A stretch of 6,619 bases of DNA from Planctomycetaceae bacterium (GTDB lineage Bacteria; Planctomycetota; Planctomycetia; Planctomycetales; Planctomycetaceae): positions 19,968-26,586 of the forward strand of contig JAESQE010000100.1 in NCBI GenBank assembly GCA_016765335.1. The letters run 5' to 3'. The translations under genes and the position numbers were made by a program. Positions within the stretch are counted from its first letter, which is position 1. Each line of letters opens with the position of its first letter. Of the stretch, positions 1 to 6,619 are shown in pieces. The notes under the pieces were generated by a model. The model searched no databases. It was given only the letters and a program-made list of their open reading frames with translations, and was not told the DNA's origin.

Positions 1-2
1 AA

Positions 3-1676
3 TTACAACATGTCTCCCTTGGTGACTCGCAGAATTTCATCGACACTGGTTAGTCCTTGCTTCACGTATTCCCATCCACACTCACGTAGACTCATCATGC
101 CTTGTTCGAGAACATACCGTCGGATTTTAGCCGTGCTGACTCGGTTGTTTGTCATGTCTCGCACGGTTTCGTCGTTGGTCATCAATTCAAAAATACCCAT
201 TCGGCCCGCATATCCAATTTCGTGACACTTACGGCATCCTTTGGGGTGGAAGAGGTCGCTGTGGTCTTGAGGGAAATCAGGAGGTAACTCTTGCGAGGCA
301 ACATCATACGGTTCGCGACACTGCATGCACAGTTTTCGAACCAGGCGTTGTGCCATAATTCCTTCCACTGTGCTGGAGACCAGATAAGGCTCGATCCCCA
401 TATCGATCAGACGGGTAATCGCACCTGGTGCATCATTTGTGTGTAGGGTACTAAATACTAAGTGACCCGTTAATGATGCCTGGATGGCACTGGTCGCTGT
501 TTCATTATCTCGAATTTCACCAATAAGAATGACATCTGGATCGTGCCTGAGTATACTTCGCAGGCCAGCAGAAAACGTCAGTCCAATTTTTGAATGTACT
601 TGTATCTGACTGATGCCTCGGCTGTGGTATTCCACCGGATCTTCGACAGTAATGATTTTCGTCTCAGGAGATTTGATCGCATTTAACGCACTGTATAATG
701 TCGTCGATTTACCACTTCCAGTTGGCCCGGTCACCAGAACAATTCCGTGAGGCAGTCGAATTAGTTCGTTGAATTCTTTGAGGATTGGGGCAGGCATCCC
801 AAAATTATTGAGATCAAAATCGATGCGTCCTTTATCAAGCAGCCTCAGTACAACTCCTTCGCCATAGATCATGGGGATGATTGAAACACGAACATCAATC
901 TCTCGATTACTAATTTGAATTTTGATACGCCCGTCTTGAGGCAATCGTTTTTCTGCGATATTCAAACGAGACATAATCTTCAAACGAGTTACTATCGCTG
1001 ATGAAAACTGATTGATTTCCATCGGGATGGGCTGCACACGCAGGATTCCATCAATCCGGTATCGAACAACGAGCCCTTTTTCGTCCGGTTCGATATGTAC
1101 GTCACTAGCTTGTTGGTCAACAGCTTCAATCAGTAATTCATTGACTAATCGAATGACCGACGGTGCCCGGGCCGTTTCTGCTAACTCGCCGAATTCTTGA
1201 TCCAGATCCTCAAACGGATCTTCACCATCGTCTTGCTGGATGCGAACCAGTTCGTTGATTGTGTCTCCGCCAACTCCCAATAACTCTTTAATTCGGTCGG
1301 ATATTTCCTTTCGCCGAGCAAACACGAATTTCAAGGGACGACCGTGGATAGAGGTCAATTCGTCGCTGTGATCCATCTGGAAGGGGTCACTGACTGCGAC
1401 TTCTACATATCCTTGTTGCTCACGAATCGGAAGGATTTCGTACTGAAAGATGGCCTTGGTCGGAAACTGCATCAGCAAATCTCGATCAATTGTGACCTCG
1501 GTCAGGTCAACAACCTCGATACCGAATTCACGACCAAGTAAGTCTAGCCATTCTCCTTCATCAATCATTCCGCTTTCAATCGCAACTTGATCCAGTCGCG
1601 ATTCGCCTCGCGATTTATGGAGTTGTTCGATTTGAGCACGGTCGATCAATTGGAGCAGCAGAGGTTCAAGATTCAT
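3..1676 (-). CDS. gspE: Type II secretion / type IV pilus assembly ATPase, GspE/PilB family
   Basis: This is a complete 557-residue cytoplasmic hexameric ATPase that would drive pseudopilus or pilus assembly at the inner membrane. Residues about 30-133 form a T2SSE_N/MshEN-like domain, followed by an acidic linker (about 148-166). The catalytic core starts near 171 and includes SDVHIEP (191-197). It has a perfect Walker A, GPTGSGKS (317-324), an Asp box ITVEDPVEY (342-350), a Walker [11 protein letters not shown] (381-390, catalytic Glu387) and a His box [12 protein letters not shown] (404-415). The GspE/PilB zinc-binding tetracysteine is intact at C450, C453, C481 and C484, which argues against a PilT-type retraction motor. 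Length is normal for the family. The ATG is preceded on the minus strand by gagagaag, and by gaggt 12 bases upstream. It lies 73 bases behind the secretin-repeat gene, so co-transcription is likely. GspE versus PilB cannot be settled without more neighbours; the ATPase family call itself is near certain. Confidence 0.96.
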   Translation of the reverse strand: MNLEPLLLQLIDRAQIEQLHKSRGESRLDQVAIESGMIDEGEWLDLLGREFGIEVVDLTEVTIDRDLLMQFPTKAIFQYEILPIREQQGYVEVAVSDPFQMDHSDELTSIHGRPLKFVFARRKEISDRIKELLGVGGDTINELVRIQQDDGEDPFEDLDQEFGELAETARAPSVIRLVNELLIEAVDQQASDVHIEPDEKGLVVRYRIDGILRVQPIPMEINQFSSAIVTRLKIMSRLNIAEKRLPQDGRIKIQISNREIDVRVSIIPMIYGEGVVLRLLDKGRIDFDLNNFGMPAPILKEFNELIRLPHGIVLVTGPTGSGKSTTLYSALNAIKSPETKIITVEDPVEYHSRGISQIQVHSKIGLTFSAGLRSILRHDPDVILIGEIRDNETATSAIQASLTGHLVFSTLHTNDAPGAITRLIDMGIEPYLVSSTVEGIMAQRLVRKLCMQCREPYDVASQELPPDFPQDHSDLFHPKGCRKCHEIGYAGRMGIFELMTNDETVRDMTNNRVSTAKIRRYVLEQGMMSLRECGWEYVKQGLTSVDEILRVTKGDML

Positions 1677-1694
1677 CTTCTCTCATTAACCTCA
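1677..1694 (-). promoter_or_regulatory. Ribosome binding region of the GspE-type ATPase gene
   Basis: Reading the minus strand towards the ATG at 1676, a gaggt core (1693-1689) sits 12 bases upstream and a gagag core (1684-1680) sits 3 bases upstream. Neither spacing is ideal, but together they make a purine-rich initiation region and support this start. I see no convincing promoter or terminator hairpin in the rest of the 73-base gap (1677-1749), which fits read-through from the upstream gene. Confidence 0.5.
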
Positions 1695-1749
1695 CTGAAC
1701 ACAACATGAAAATACATCAAACAGACTTCCCATTAACCTGGAAGCTATC

Positions 1750-4700
1750 CTAACGACTTGGCCTGCCACGGAATCCGCCGGGTTGTCCGAAAGGACTTCC
1801 GCCGCGTCTTGATGAATCTCCCCCGCCTCGTTGCTGAGATTCCATCATGCGTCTTCTCATCATATCTCGGAAGAAATCACTCGATGGTTGGGATGTTCCA
1901 GGTTGTCTTGGCGTGCTACCAGGTTGTGTGCCACTGGCTGGCTTACTTGAACTATTCGACCGGCTCACACCACTGGTAGAACTAGTAGAAAATGTGACTT
2001 GTGGCAACAAGGTACCTAACGTGGCTTTAATCACAGAGGCATCAGTATTATTTAATCGTACAACTCGCACGGTTCGTCGTGCTTCGCGTGCTGCATCATC
2101 CAGTGTTTTTACCAGCTCTGAAATCTGCTGAAACAAACTTTCATTACATGATACGATAATCTGACTCGTTCGGCTATCAACTCCTATCGAAAGCTGACCG
2201 GGCACTGATTGCGAAGAATTACCTCCCCCTCTGGAACCGGGTCCGCCACGATTATCTGTAGGCTTAGTTGTTTTTGTAAGATAATCACTGAATACATCTT
2301 TTAAGATATCCGCCACTTCAACAGCATTCGCATACATCACCGGGATGGTGTGAGGTACTTGATCTCGATAATTTCCTGGCACATCTGAAGAGTCAATTAT
2401 TCGAATGACTTCCTCCAGTTCTCGAATTCGATCAGCTGGACCTGTCACAAACAATGCGTTTAAATTCGAATCAGATATTAATTTGAAAGGCATTCCTGTT
2501 AGTCCAACGGGGGATGAGCTACCAAGTGGAGAGATTGCTTCATCCACAGAAAGATCTGGAATTAATTGCTGAAGCGTTGCCGCAGCGTCGTCAGCAGAAG
2601 CAACGTTCAGGTAGTACACACGCCATTGCATTTGCGGTTGTATCTGAGACATGACAGTCTTCAGAAGCTGATCTAACTCCTGAAGAGATTCGGAGTCTTC
2701 AGAACTGATGACAATCCGATCTCCAATAATCGCAATCGAGGTCGGTTTTTTAGCATTAACTTTCGGTGGGACTGAAGAAGTATCTTCGCTTTTGGTCTCT
2801 TTTTCTTTGTCGAGTGGCTGAGTGAAGTTGACGTTAAACTGTAGCCCGGAAGTTGCAGGGTTTCGAGTGGTTTTCAGAGCGGGCGTGATCGGTTGTGGCT
2901 TCTCTTCTCCCTTGATCGCGGGCTTGTTATCTGGTTTTGGTGGATTGGTTGGCGACTCTTTTTGAAGTGATCCCGGGGGCATTCGATTATCGAAACCAGG
3001 AGCAACAATTTTAAGTGGGGTTTTGTGACCAGTATTCCAGATTTTTTCGATCAATTTAAGTAGCTGTTCTGGATCGCGACCTCCCAGTGGGATTTCTCGA
3101 ATGGGGCCATCTTGCTGCTTCGCAAACGAAACAGTCCCGGGTGCTGGTTCTCCCATTTGTAATAACAGAGAGCGAATTTCTTCAACTTGTGTTGCTGTTC
3201 CTCGGACGATTAAAGAACGTCCATAAGGATCGGACTGTATTGCAGGTGCATTTTCTTTATCACTTTCAAATATCGTATTCAGTAGCATCGCCGTTGTTAA
3301 TGCGTCGAGATGAACCAGCGGGATTGCTGCAACAGTGTTTGCATTCATTTTTCCGCCTAGCAGACGGATTAAATCAGCGACTTCTTCGTGACGGCTGGGC
3401 GAAGCCACAATGTGTAGAACAGCTGCTCTTGTATCAGGGTTAACAAGAATTCCAGGGACCATCGCAGTGAGTGTTTCCACAATTTTATTCAGATCCGCAT
3501 TTTTAATTTCATAAACTCGTAATTCTGTCTTTTGACTATCACCATTTCCCAGTTCGCTATGATCGCTTGGCGGCAGGTCAATCGTTTCCAATGCCTGGCG
3601 AACAATTTCTAATTCCGCTGGTCGTGCTGTAATCAGTAACGAGTTAGAGCGATGGTCAACTGCGATACGAATTTTTGTCTCCGAATCAGTTGTCTTACTT
3701 GAACTGGAACTAGATGAGCCTCTACTGGGAGGGCCTCCACCACCTCGGCTTCGCATTACCATTTCCATAAATTGGCGCCGACGATCATCTGAAGACGATC
3801 CACTTGATCTGCCCGAACTGCTTGAACCACCTTGGTCACCTAAAGTTGCTGAGACACCCAGCAATGCTCGAACTGTAATTTCTGCTTCATCAGCCGGTAA
3901 GAAGCGAAGCTGAAATGCATCAAAAACAATATCTTGCTCACCCGTTGGAAGTTTTGCATTGATTAAAGTCTCTTCGATCCGCTGAATGTTTTGCACTAAC
4001 CCGGTGACAACGAGTTGGTTCGATTTTCCCAACGCAATCGCAGAGCCTTGGGGGCCAAGAAGGCTTTGGACATCTTCAACCATTGTCGATGCATCTAATG
4101 TGCCAACCGAAAAAACAACACGTACTAAATCATTGCGGCCTAGTTTACTTAAATCTTTAGGATTTACTGTCGGGACAAGATTCGGCGGAACTCCATTGGC
4201 AATATCATCCACGATCAAAAAACGATCTTGTTTGACAATGATGAATCCTCGTTGAATCAAATATCCATTGAGGACATCAAGGGCTTCGGTCGGAGTATGT
4301 GCCCGTCGATCAAAATAGTTGAATGTGCCTGGAGGCGAAACTTTCAAGTCGAGAGTCAACCCGGATGTAAGAGCAAAAAGACGAAGCACATCGTCCCAAG
4401 GTGCTTTTTTGAAATTGAAAGTCATGCTTTGAACAGGTTTCTGAGTGGCTGTGATTTCACTTAAATCCTGCGTGCCGAAATCTAATGTTGCAGGGCCGGC
4501 TTCTTCAGTATCTGAACTTGCAGGCGCTGGTTGCAGTTCGGTAAGCAGAGACTCGACATCGGCAGGCAGGGCAGGGGAATCCTGTGGCGTCATGACCGCA
4601 GGCTTGCCCGGTTCTGTATTTACTACCTGGGGAGAAGACCTCGGTTTATTTTGTTCTGGACCTTTTCCATCGGTTGCTGCCAGGGGAGTCCCCAGTAACT

Positions 4701-5361
4701 CACGCCATTGTTTATTCTGTTCTTCAGATAATAGTGCAAAGACTTTCGCTTCTGATTCCTGTCGCTGTTTAATTTGTTCTTCTTCAGGAAGTCTGAAAAA
4801 CTCCCGGCGATCCATTCGTCCTGCTTCCATGGTTTCTTGTATCTTAGTTTTTTGATCTTCCGATATTTTTAACTGTGTTATAATCTGATCACTCAGTAAG
4901 GTTCGTGTACCAGACAATTGAAGACCAACCTGATTCAGTCGAGTGAATTGCTCTTTAGAAAGTAATTCCTGAATCTTCTTTTCAATCTCTTGACTCTTTT
5001 GAGTTACATATTTAGAAATCTCGGCTCGAATCTTTTCTTTTTCCTCATCCGTTTGAGCTGCACGCATTCGACTAATAAACTCAAACATTTCTGGACTAGG
5101 ATTCGCTGATTCGCTTACCGTCTTGAGTTTTTCGGTTTGCTCTGGGGTGAGTTTCAACTCTTCTGCAAGTTGCTCCATGCGAAGAGCACGCAACAAGTGA
5201 GATTGTGGTGAGCGGAATGTAAAGCCTGTCCGTCCACCTCCGCCAAATCTTTGCCCACGCTGAGCCTGTGCGGAGCCGCTGAGTAAACCGAGGCAAAACA
5301 CAATCGCGATTACAACATAGAAATTGTTACGTTGATTGACTTGAGGAATTCGAAATTTCAT
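1750..5361 (-). CDS. Exported GspD-like protein with multiple secretin N-type repeats, no secretin barrel
   Basis: The product has 1203 residues. Residues 1-33 are a Sec signal peptide: basic start, hydrophobic core about 14-28, AQA|Q cleavage site after 33. Residues 50-225 are charged helices with LTPEQ-like motifs (LTPEQ 71-75, ISEDQ 166-170, LSKEQ 134-138, LSEEQ 211-215), resembling LTxxQ/Spy-type periplasmic proteins. After a Pro-rich linker comes an N0-like domain (about 311-386). Secretin_N-type repeats follow at about 413-468, 479-595, 614-669, 677-736, 755-903, 913-989 and 1005-1088, then a half repeat (1097-1123). These show the usual pattern of a strand, a helix, then 'D.RSNSLLI'-type strands (569-577, 711-719, 964-972, 1061-1070). 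The tail (1124-1203) is Ser/Pro, then Met/Arg, then Arg/Gly-rich. A GspD has only N0-N3 plus a barrel; no barrel is present here. The adjacent ATPase implies a role in a type II secretion or pilus-like machine. The architecture call is confident; the exact function is not known. Confidence 0.9.
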   Translation of the reverse strand: MKFRIPQVNQRNNFYVVIAIVFCLGLLSGSAQAQRGQRFGGGGRTGFTFRSPQSHLLRALRMEQLAEELKLTPEQTEKLKTVSESANPSPEMFEFISRMRAAQTDEEKEKIRAEISKYVTQKSQEIEKKIQELLSKEQFTRLNQVGLQLSGTRTLLSDQIITQLKISEDQKTKIQETMEAGRMDRREFFRLPEEEQIKQRQESEAKVFALLSEEQNKQWRELLGTPLAATDGKGPEQNKPRSSPQVVNTEPGKPAVMTPQDSPALPADVESLLTELQPAPASSDTEEAGPATLDFGTQDLSEITATQKPVQSMTFNFKKAPWDDVLRLFALTSGLTLDLKVSPPGTFNYFDRRAHTPTEALDVLNGYLIQRGFIIVKQDRFLIVDDIANGVPPNLVPTVNPKDLSKLGRNDLVRVVFSVGTLDASTMVEDVQSLLGPQGSAIALGKSNQLVVTGLVQNIQRIEETLINAKLPTGEQDIVFDAFQLRFLPADEAEITVRALLGVSATLGDQGGSSSSGRSSGSSSDDRRRQFMEMVMRSRGGGGPPSRGSSSSSSSKTTDSETKIRIAVDHRSNSLLITARPAELEIVRQALETIDLPPSDHSELGNGDSQKTELRVYEIKNADLNKIVETLTAMVPGILVNPDTRAAVLHIVASPSRHEEVADLIRLLGGKMNANTVAAIPLVHLDALTTAMLLNTIFESDKENAPAIQSDPYGRSLIVRGTATQVEEIRSLLLQMGEPAPGTVSFAKQQDGPIREIPLGGRDPEQLLKLIEKIWNTGHKTPLKIVAPGFDNRMPPGSLQKESPTNPPKPDNKPAIKGEEKPQPITPALKTTRNPATSGLQFNVNFTQPLDKEKETKSEDTSSVPPKVNAKKPTSIAIIGDRIVISSEDSESLQELDQLLKTVMSQIQPQMQWRVYYLNVASADDAAATLQQLIPDLSVDEAISPLGSSSPVGLTGMPFKLISDSNLNALFVTGPADRIRELEEVIRIIDSSDVPGNYRDQVPHTIPVMYANAVEVADILKDVFSDYLTKTTKPTDNRGGPGSRGGGNSSQSVPGQLSIGVDSRTSQIIVSCNESLFQQISELVKTLDDAAREARRTVRVVRLNNTDASVIKATLGTLLPQVTFSTSSTSGVSRSNSSSKPASGTQPGSTPRQPGTSQPSSDFFRDMMRRRMMESQQRGGGDSSRRGGSPFGQPGGFRGRPSR

Positions 5362-5384
5362 ACAAATAATCCCACTCTCGAAAC

Positions 5385-5390
5385 AGTATA
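5385..5390 (-). promoter_or_regulatory. Candidate -10 box for the secretin-repeat/ATPase transcription unit
   Basis: On the minus strand the hexamer reads TATACT, a five-of-six match to the sigma-70 -10 consensus. It lies 23 bases before the ATG at 5361, which would give a short leader. No good TTGACA-like box is found 16-18 bases further upstream, so this may be an activator-dependent promoter or a chance match. The hexamer sits inside the perfect 8-base palindrome AGTATACT (5385-5392). The start codon has only a weak purine stretch (gagagtggga) before it. Confidence 0.3.
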
Positions 5391-5435
5391 CTTTAGTGTA
5401 CCCATGAGTGTTTGTCGTGGCTTACTGCGCACAAC

Positions 5436-5449
5436 CATCTTAAAAGATG
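5436..5449. repeat. Perfect short inverted repeat upstream of the secretin-repeat gene
   Basis: The arms CATCTT and AAGATG are perfect complements separated by two A residues, giving a 14-base near-palindromic site about 75 bases upstream of the start codon. It could be an operator, but a palindrome of this size also occurs by chance in AT-rich DNA. No function is assigned. Confidence 0.3.
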
Positions 5450-5472
5450 AGCATGATTCACTAACGATCCAA

Positions 5473-5516
5473 CACTGCTTTTAGCAAAAAGTATCGATAT
5501 AATTTCCAAAACAGTG
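5473..5516. repeat. Imperfect inverted repeat with a central palindrome
   Basis: CACTGCTTTT (5473-5482) can pair with AAAACAGTG (5508-5516), giving nine base pairs with one bulged C around a 25-base loop. The loop contains the perfect palindrome TATCGATA (5492-5499). There is no T-tract on either side that would make a convincing intrinsic terminator. It may be a regulatory site or the residue of an old insertion. Confidence 0.3.
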
Positions 5517-5784
5517 CTTGCATCTGTTCAGTGAGAAGTGATATCGAGAATAATCGTTATAATCAATTTCACCCCGATGGTAATAATTGACCAACAAAGC
5601 CCTGAATTTAGCCTGTTTTGTACTGTTTCAGCGTACTGTTTCGCCCAACGCATTGCCAGATGCAAGTTGAAAAGTTGTCCCATTCTTTTCTATGAGTTTC
5701 AGGATTGTGGCCAGATGATGAGTTAATCCTTGCAGGCTTCTTTGTCTCAATCATTTGTGTGGTGGAAGCAGGAGCTTTTGAATT

Positions 5785-6316
5785 CTTTGCGGCAACCGCG
5801 CGGTGAGCACCTTTGATATTGTTATGGCTATCCCACAGCTGCCCGCTGCCATGCCACGTTTGCACAAATCAGACTCCGCGTTCTTGCAAGACGCTTTCCC
5901 ATTAGTAATTGACGATTCTGTGGCTCCTTGCCATACCTTTCTTGAATATGTTTCGGTTCTTTCTGAACATCAAATGCATCTGTGGCTTGAATTTGCATTC
6001 GATACGCAAGTTCAAATGATCGGATTCGTGCTTCCTGGGAGGCTTCACCCGGTCGGTCAGAAAGATGCCTGGAATTGATCGACTGCAACAGATCGAATTG
6101 ATCCTTCTGTTCCCAATCTGTCAATCGAGTATTATGGACATGATCGATCAGCTTGGTCGGATCAACCTTCGAGGTATTGACATGAGTTCCTTGATAAGCA
6201 CCAGGCAGAAATGCAGATCGCCAATTTGCTGCACCACCGACAGGATAACCGCCAGGACAAAGTGGGATGAAACCAGGGAAGTTCTGATTGTTCTCAAATG
6301 CCGAGTCATCTTGCAT
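5785..6316 (-). pseudogene. DUF1501 family protein, broken internal fragment
   Basis: From an ATG at 6316 the frame gives 162 residues. From about residue 8 (position 6295) to residue 145 (5882) it matches what I know of the middle of DUF1501 proteins: NQNFPGF, LCPGGYPVGG, SAFLPGAYQGTHV, PTKLI, FDLLQSINSRHL, ARIRSFELAYRMQ, ATDAFD. At 5881 the frame is lost. The family sequence resumes in another minus frame as R-G-V-stop-FVQTWHGSGQLWDSHNNI, with an in-frame TGA at 5869-5871 where the family has Arg, and it fades after about 5785. A two-base deletion at 5881 plus a CGA to TGA change would explain both lesions. The family's N-terminal portion and its C-terminal portion are missing. DUF1501 proteins are sulfatase-related, often Tat-exported, and usually paired with DUF1549/DUF1553 cytochrome-like partners; none is present here. 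A non-functional remnant is by far the simplest reading. Confidence 0.85.
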
Positions 6317-6325
6317 GGCAAGCGT

Positions 6326-6520
6326 TCAGGAAACAGAATGGCTTTCAATCAGAATGGCAGTCAAATCATCTTTGGCAGGTTTCCCTCCGCGGAAAGAGAT
6401 GACGCAGTCTCGTAAATGAGACAATTTACTCTGGATAGAATTCTCGCGATTGCGATTAATGCTTTGGAGTAATCGCTTGATGCCAAACAAGTTTCCAGCT
6501 TGATCGAAAGATTCAATAAC
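6326..6520 (-). pseudogene. C-terminal remnant of a SpoIIE/RsbU-type PP2C phosphatase
   Basis: This 64-codon open stretch ends in TGA (6326-6328) and starts directly after an in-frame TGA (6521-6523). Its start, VIESFDQAGNLFGIKRLLQS, resembles the end of the PP2C/SpoIIE catalytic domain ('DGVTEA.N..GE.FG..RL'). Its end, FRGGKPAKDDLTAILIE, matches the conserved 'F.GG..Q.DD.T.LV' motif; the paired Asp residues bind metal in this family. The stop falls just where the family has its YTDG/YSDG motif, and the rest of the phosphatase does not precede it. There is no plausible start codon. The piece is therefore a remnant, about a quarter of a phosphatase domain. The family assignment comes from motif recognition and has not been checked by a search. 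Confidence 0.6.
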
Positions 6521-6619
6521 TCATAACATCCCCTTGTGCGTTTTTGGGTACTTGTTGCCGTATCTCGCATGAAACCCACCCTCAGTCCTGAATTTAATCT
6601 CATATCTGCCCGCTGGTAT
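6521..6619 (-). other. Unidentified reading-frame fragment running in from the window edge
   Basis: In the same minus frame as the phosphatase remnant, the edge of the window encodes IPAGRYEIKFRTEGGF followed by HARYGNKYPKTHKGML and a stop. The start has the flavour of a beta-sandwich, carboxypeptidase-regulatory-like strand ('PAG.Y.v.f') seen in many small exported planctomycete proteins. It does not look like the part of a PP2C phosphatase expected here. With 32 codons and no upstream sequence I cannot assign it. It may be the end of a neighbouring gene or another remnant. Confidence 0.25.

Larger units (their letters stand above)
5362..5784. other. Stretch without a supportable gene upstream of the secretin-repeat gene
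   Basis: I find no coding sequence I can support here. The part next to the gene (5362-5600) is AT-rich and holds the candidate -10 box and several small inverted repeats, so it plausibly contains the promoter region. The part from about 5601 to 5784 continues the frame of the broken DUF1501 gene on the minus strand down to a stop at about 5608. Recognisable DUF1501 similarity fades after the residues GAHRAVAAK. A 9-base direct repeat TACTGTTTC occurs at 5621-5629 and 5634-5642. Confidence 0.5.

Noticed and set aside
1716..1740. Possible hairpin between the two intact genes
   Set aside because: The arms are only four to five bases with no following T-tract, so it does not support a terminator.
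3087..3443. Plus-strand open frame of 118 codons inside the secretin-repeat gene
   Set aside because: It is fully antisense to a well-supported gene, resembles no family I know, and its composition follows from the repeat protein's codons on the other strand.
4445..4855. Plus-strand open frame of 136 codons, rich in Ser and Cys
   Set aside because: It is antisense to the linker and LTxxQ region of the secretin-repeat gene; the Ser/Cys-rich composition is typical of a shadow frame.
5621..5642. Direct repeat TACTGTTTC, two copies
   Set aside because: Only two 9-base copies without further units or cas genes; not a CRISPR array or a clear mobile-element footprint.
5538..5726. Plus-strand open frame of 62 codons upstream of the secretin-repeat gene
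   Set aside because: A TATAAT-like hexamer occurs at 5558-5563, but it lies inside the frame, has no -35 partner, and the product matches nothing I recognise.
5803..6078. Plus-strand open frame of 91 codons over the DUF1501 remnant
   Set aside because: The minus strand here matches DUF1501 motifs clearly, so the plus frame is a shadow.
6065..6415. Plus-strand open frame of 116 codons spanning the phosphatase/DUF1501 junction
   Set aside because: It is opposite two recognisable remnants and has no family-like motif or convincing start region.
6361..6603. Minus-strand open frame of 80 codons with an ATG near the window edge
   Set aside because: The overlapping minus frame 6326-6520 carries the phosphatase-like FGG/DDLT motifs, while this one has none; it is a shadow of the remnant.

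Overview
The window looks like planctomycete DNA, probably from a Gimesia- or Planctomyces-like member of the Planctomycetota. Three things support this: a very long, multi-repeat 'secretin N-domain' protein with an LTxxQ-type helical N-terminus, a GspE-type ATPase directly behind it, and remnants of a DUF1501 gene, a family greatly expanded in planctomycetes. The assignment is an inference from protein architecture, not from a database search. All recognisable coding sequence lies on the minus strand.

Layout, read in the direction of transcription (from high to low coordinates). Positions 6619 to about 5785 form a graveyard of broken genes. It holds an unidentified reading frame entering from the window edge (6521-6619), the C-terminal end of a SpoIIE/RsbU-type PP2C phosphatase (6326-6520), and an internal piece of a DUF1501 protein with a frameshift and an in-frame stop (5785-6316). 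Positions 5362 to about 5784 contain no gene I can support. They hold decayed DUF1501 sequence, several small inverted repeats and a candidate -10 box. Next come a 1203-residue exported secretin-N-repeat protein (1750-5361), a 73-base gap, and a complete 557-residue type II secretion/type IV pilus assembly ATPase (3-1676) ending two bases from the window edge.

The two intact genes very probably form one transcription unit. The ATPase would power a type II secretion or pilus-like machine at the inner membrane. The upstream protein would be its exported envelope partner. The striking point is that this GspD-like protein has about seven and a half secretin N-type repeats but no C-terminal secretin barrel, so it cannot by itself form a conventional outer-membrane gate. 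Its repeats carry low-complexity Ser/Gly/Arg or Pro/Lys inserts, mostly at one equivalent loop. Its C-terminus stops halfway through a repeat, in a tail that resembles one of the internal inserts. This protein is the best candidate in the window for an under-described system.
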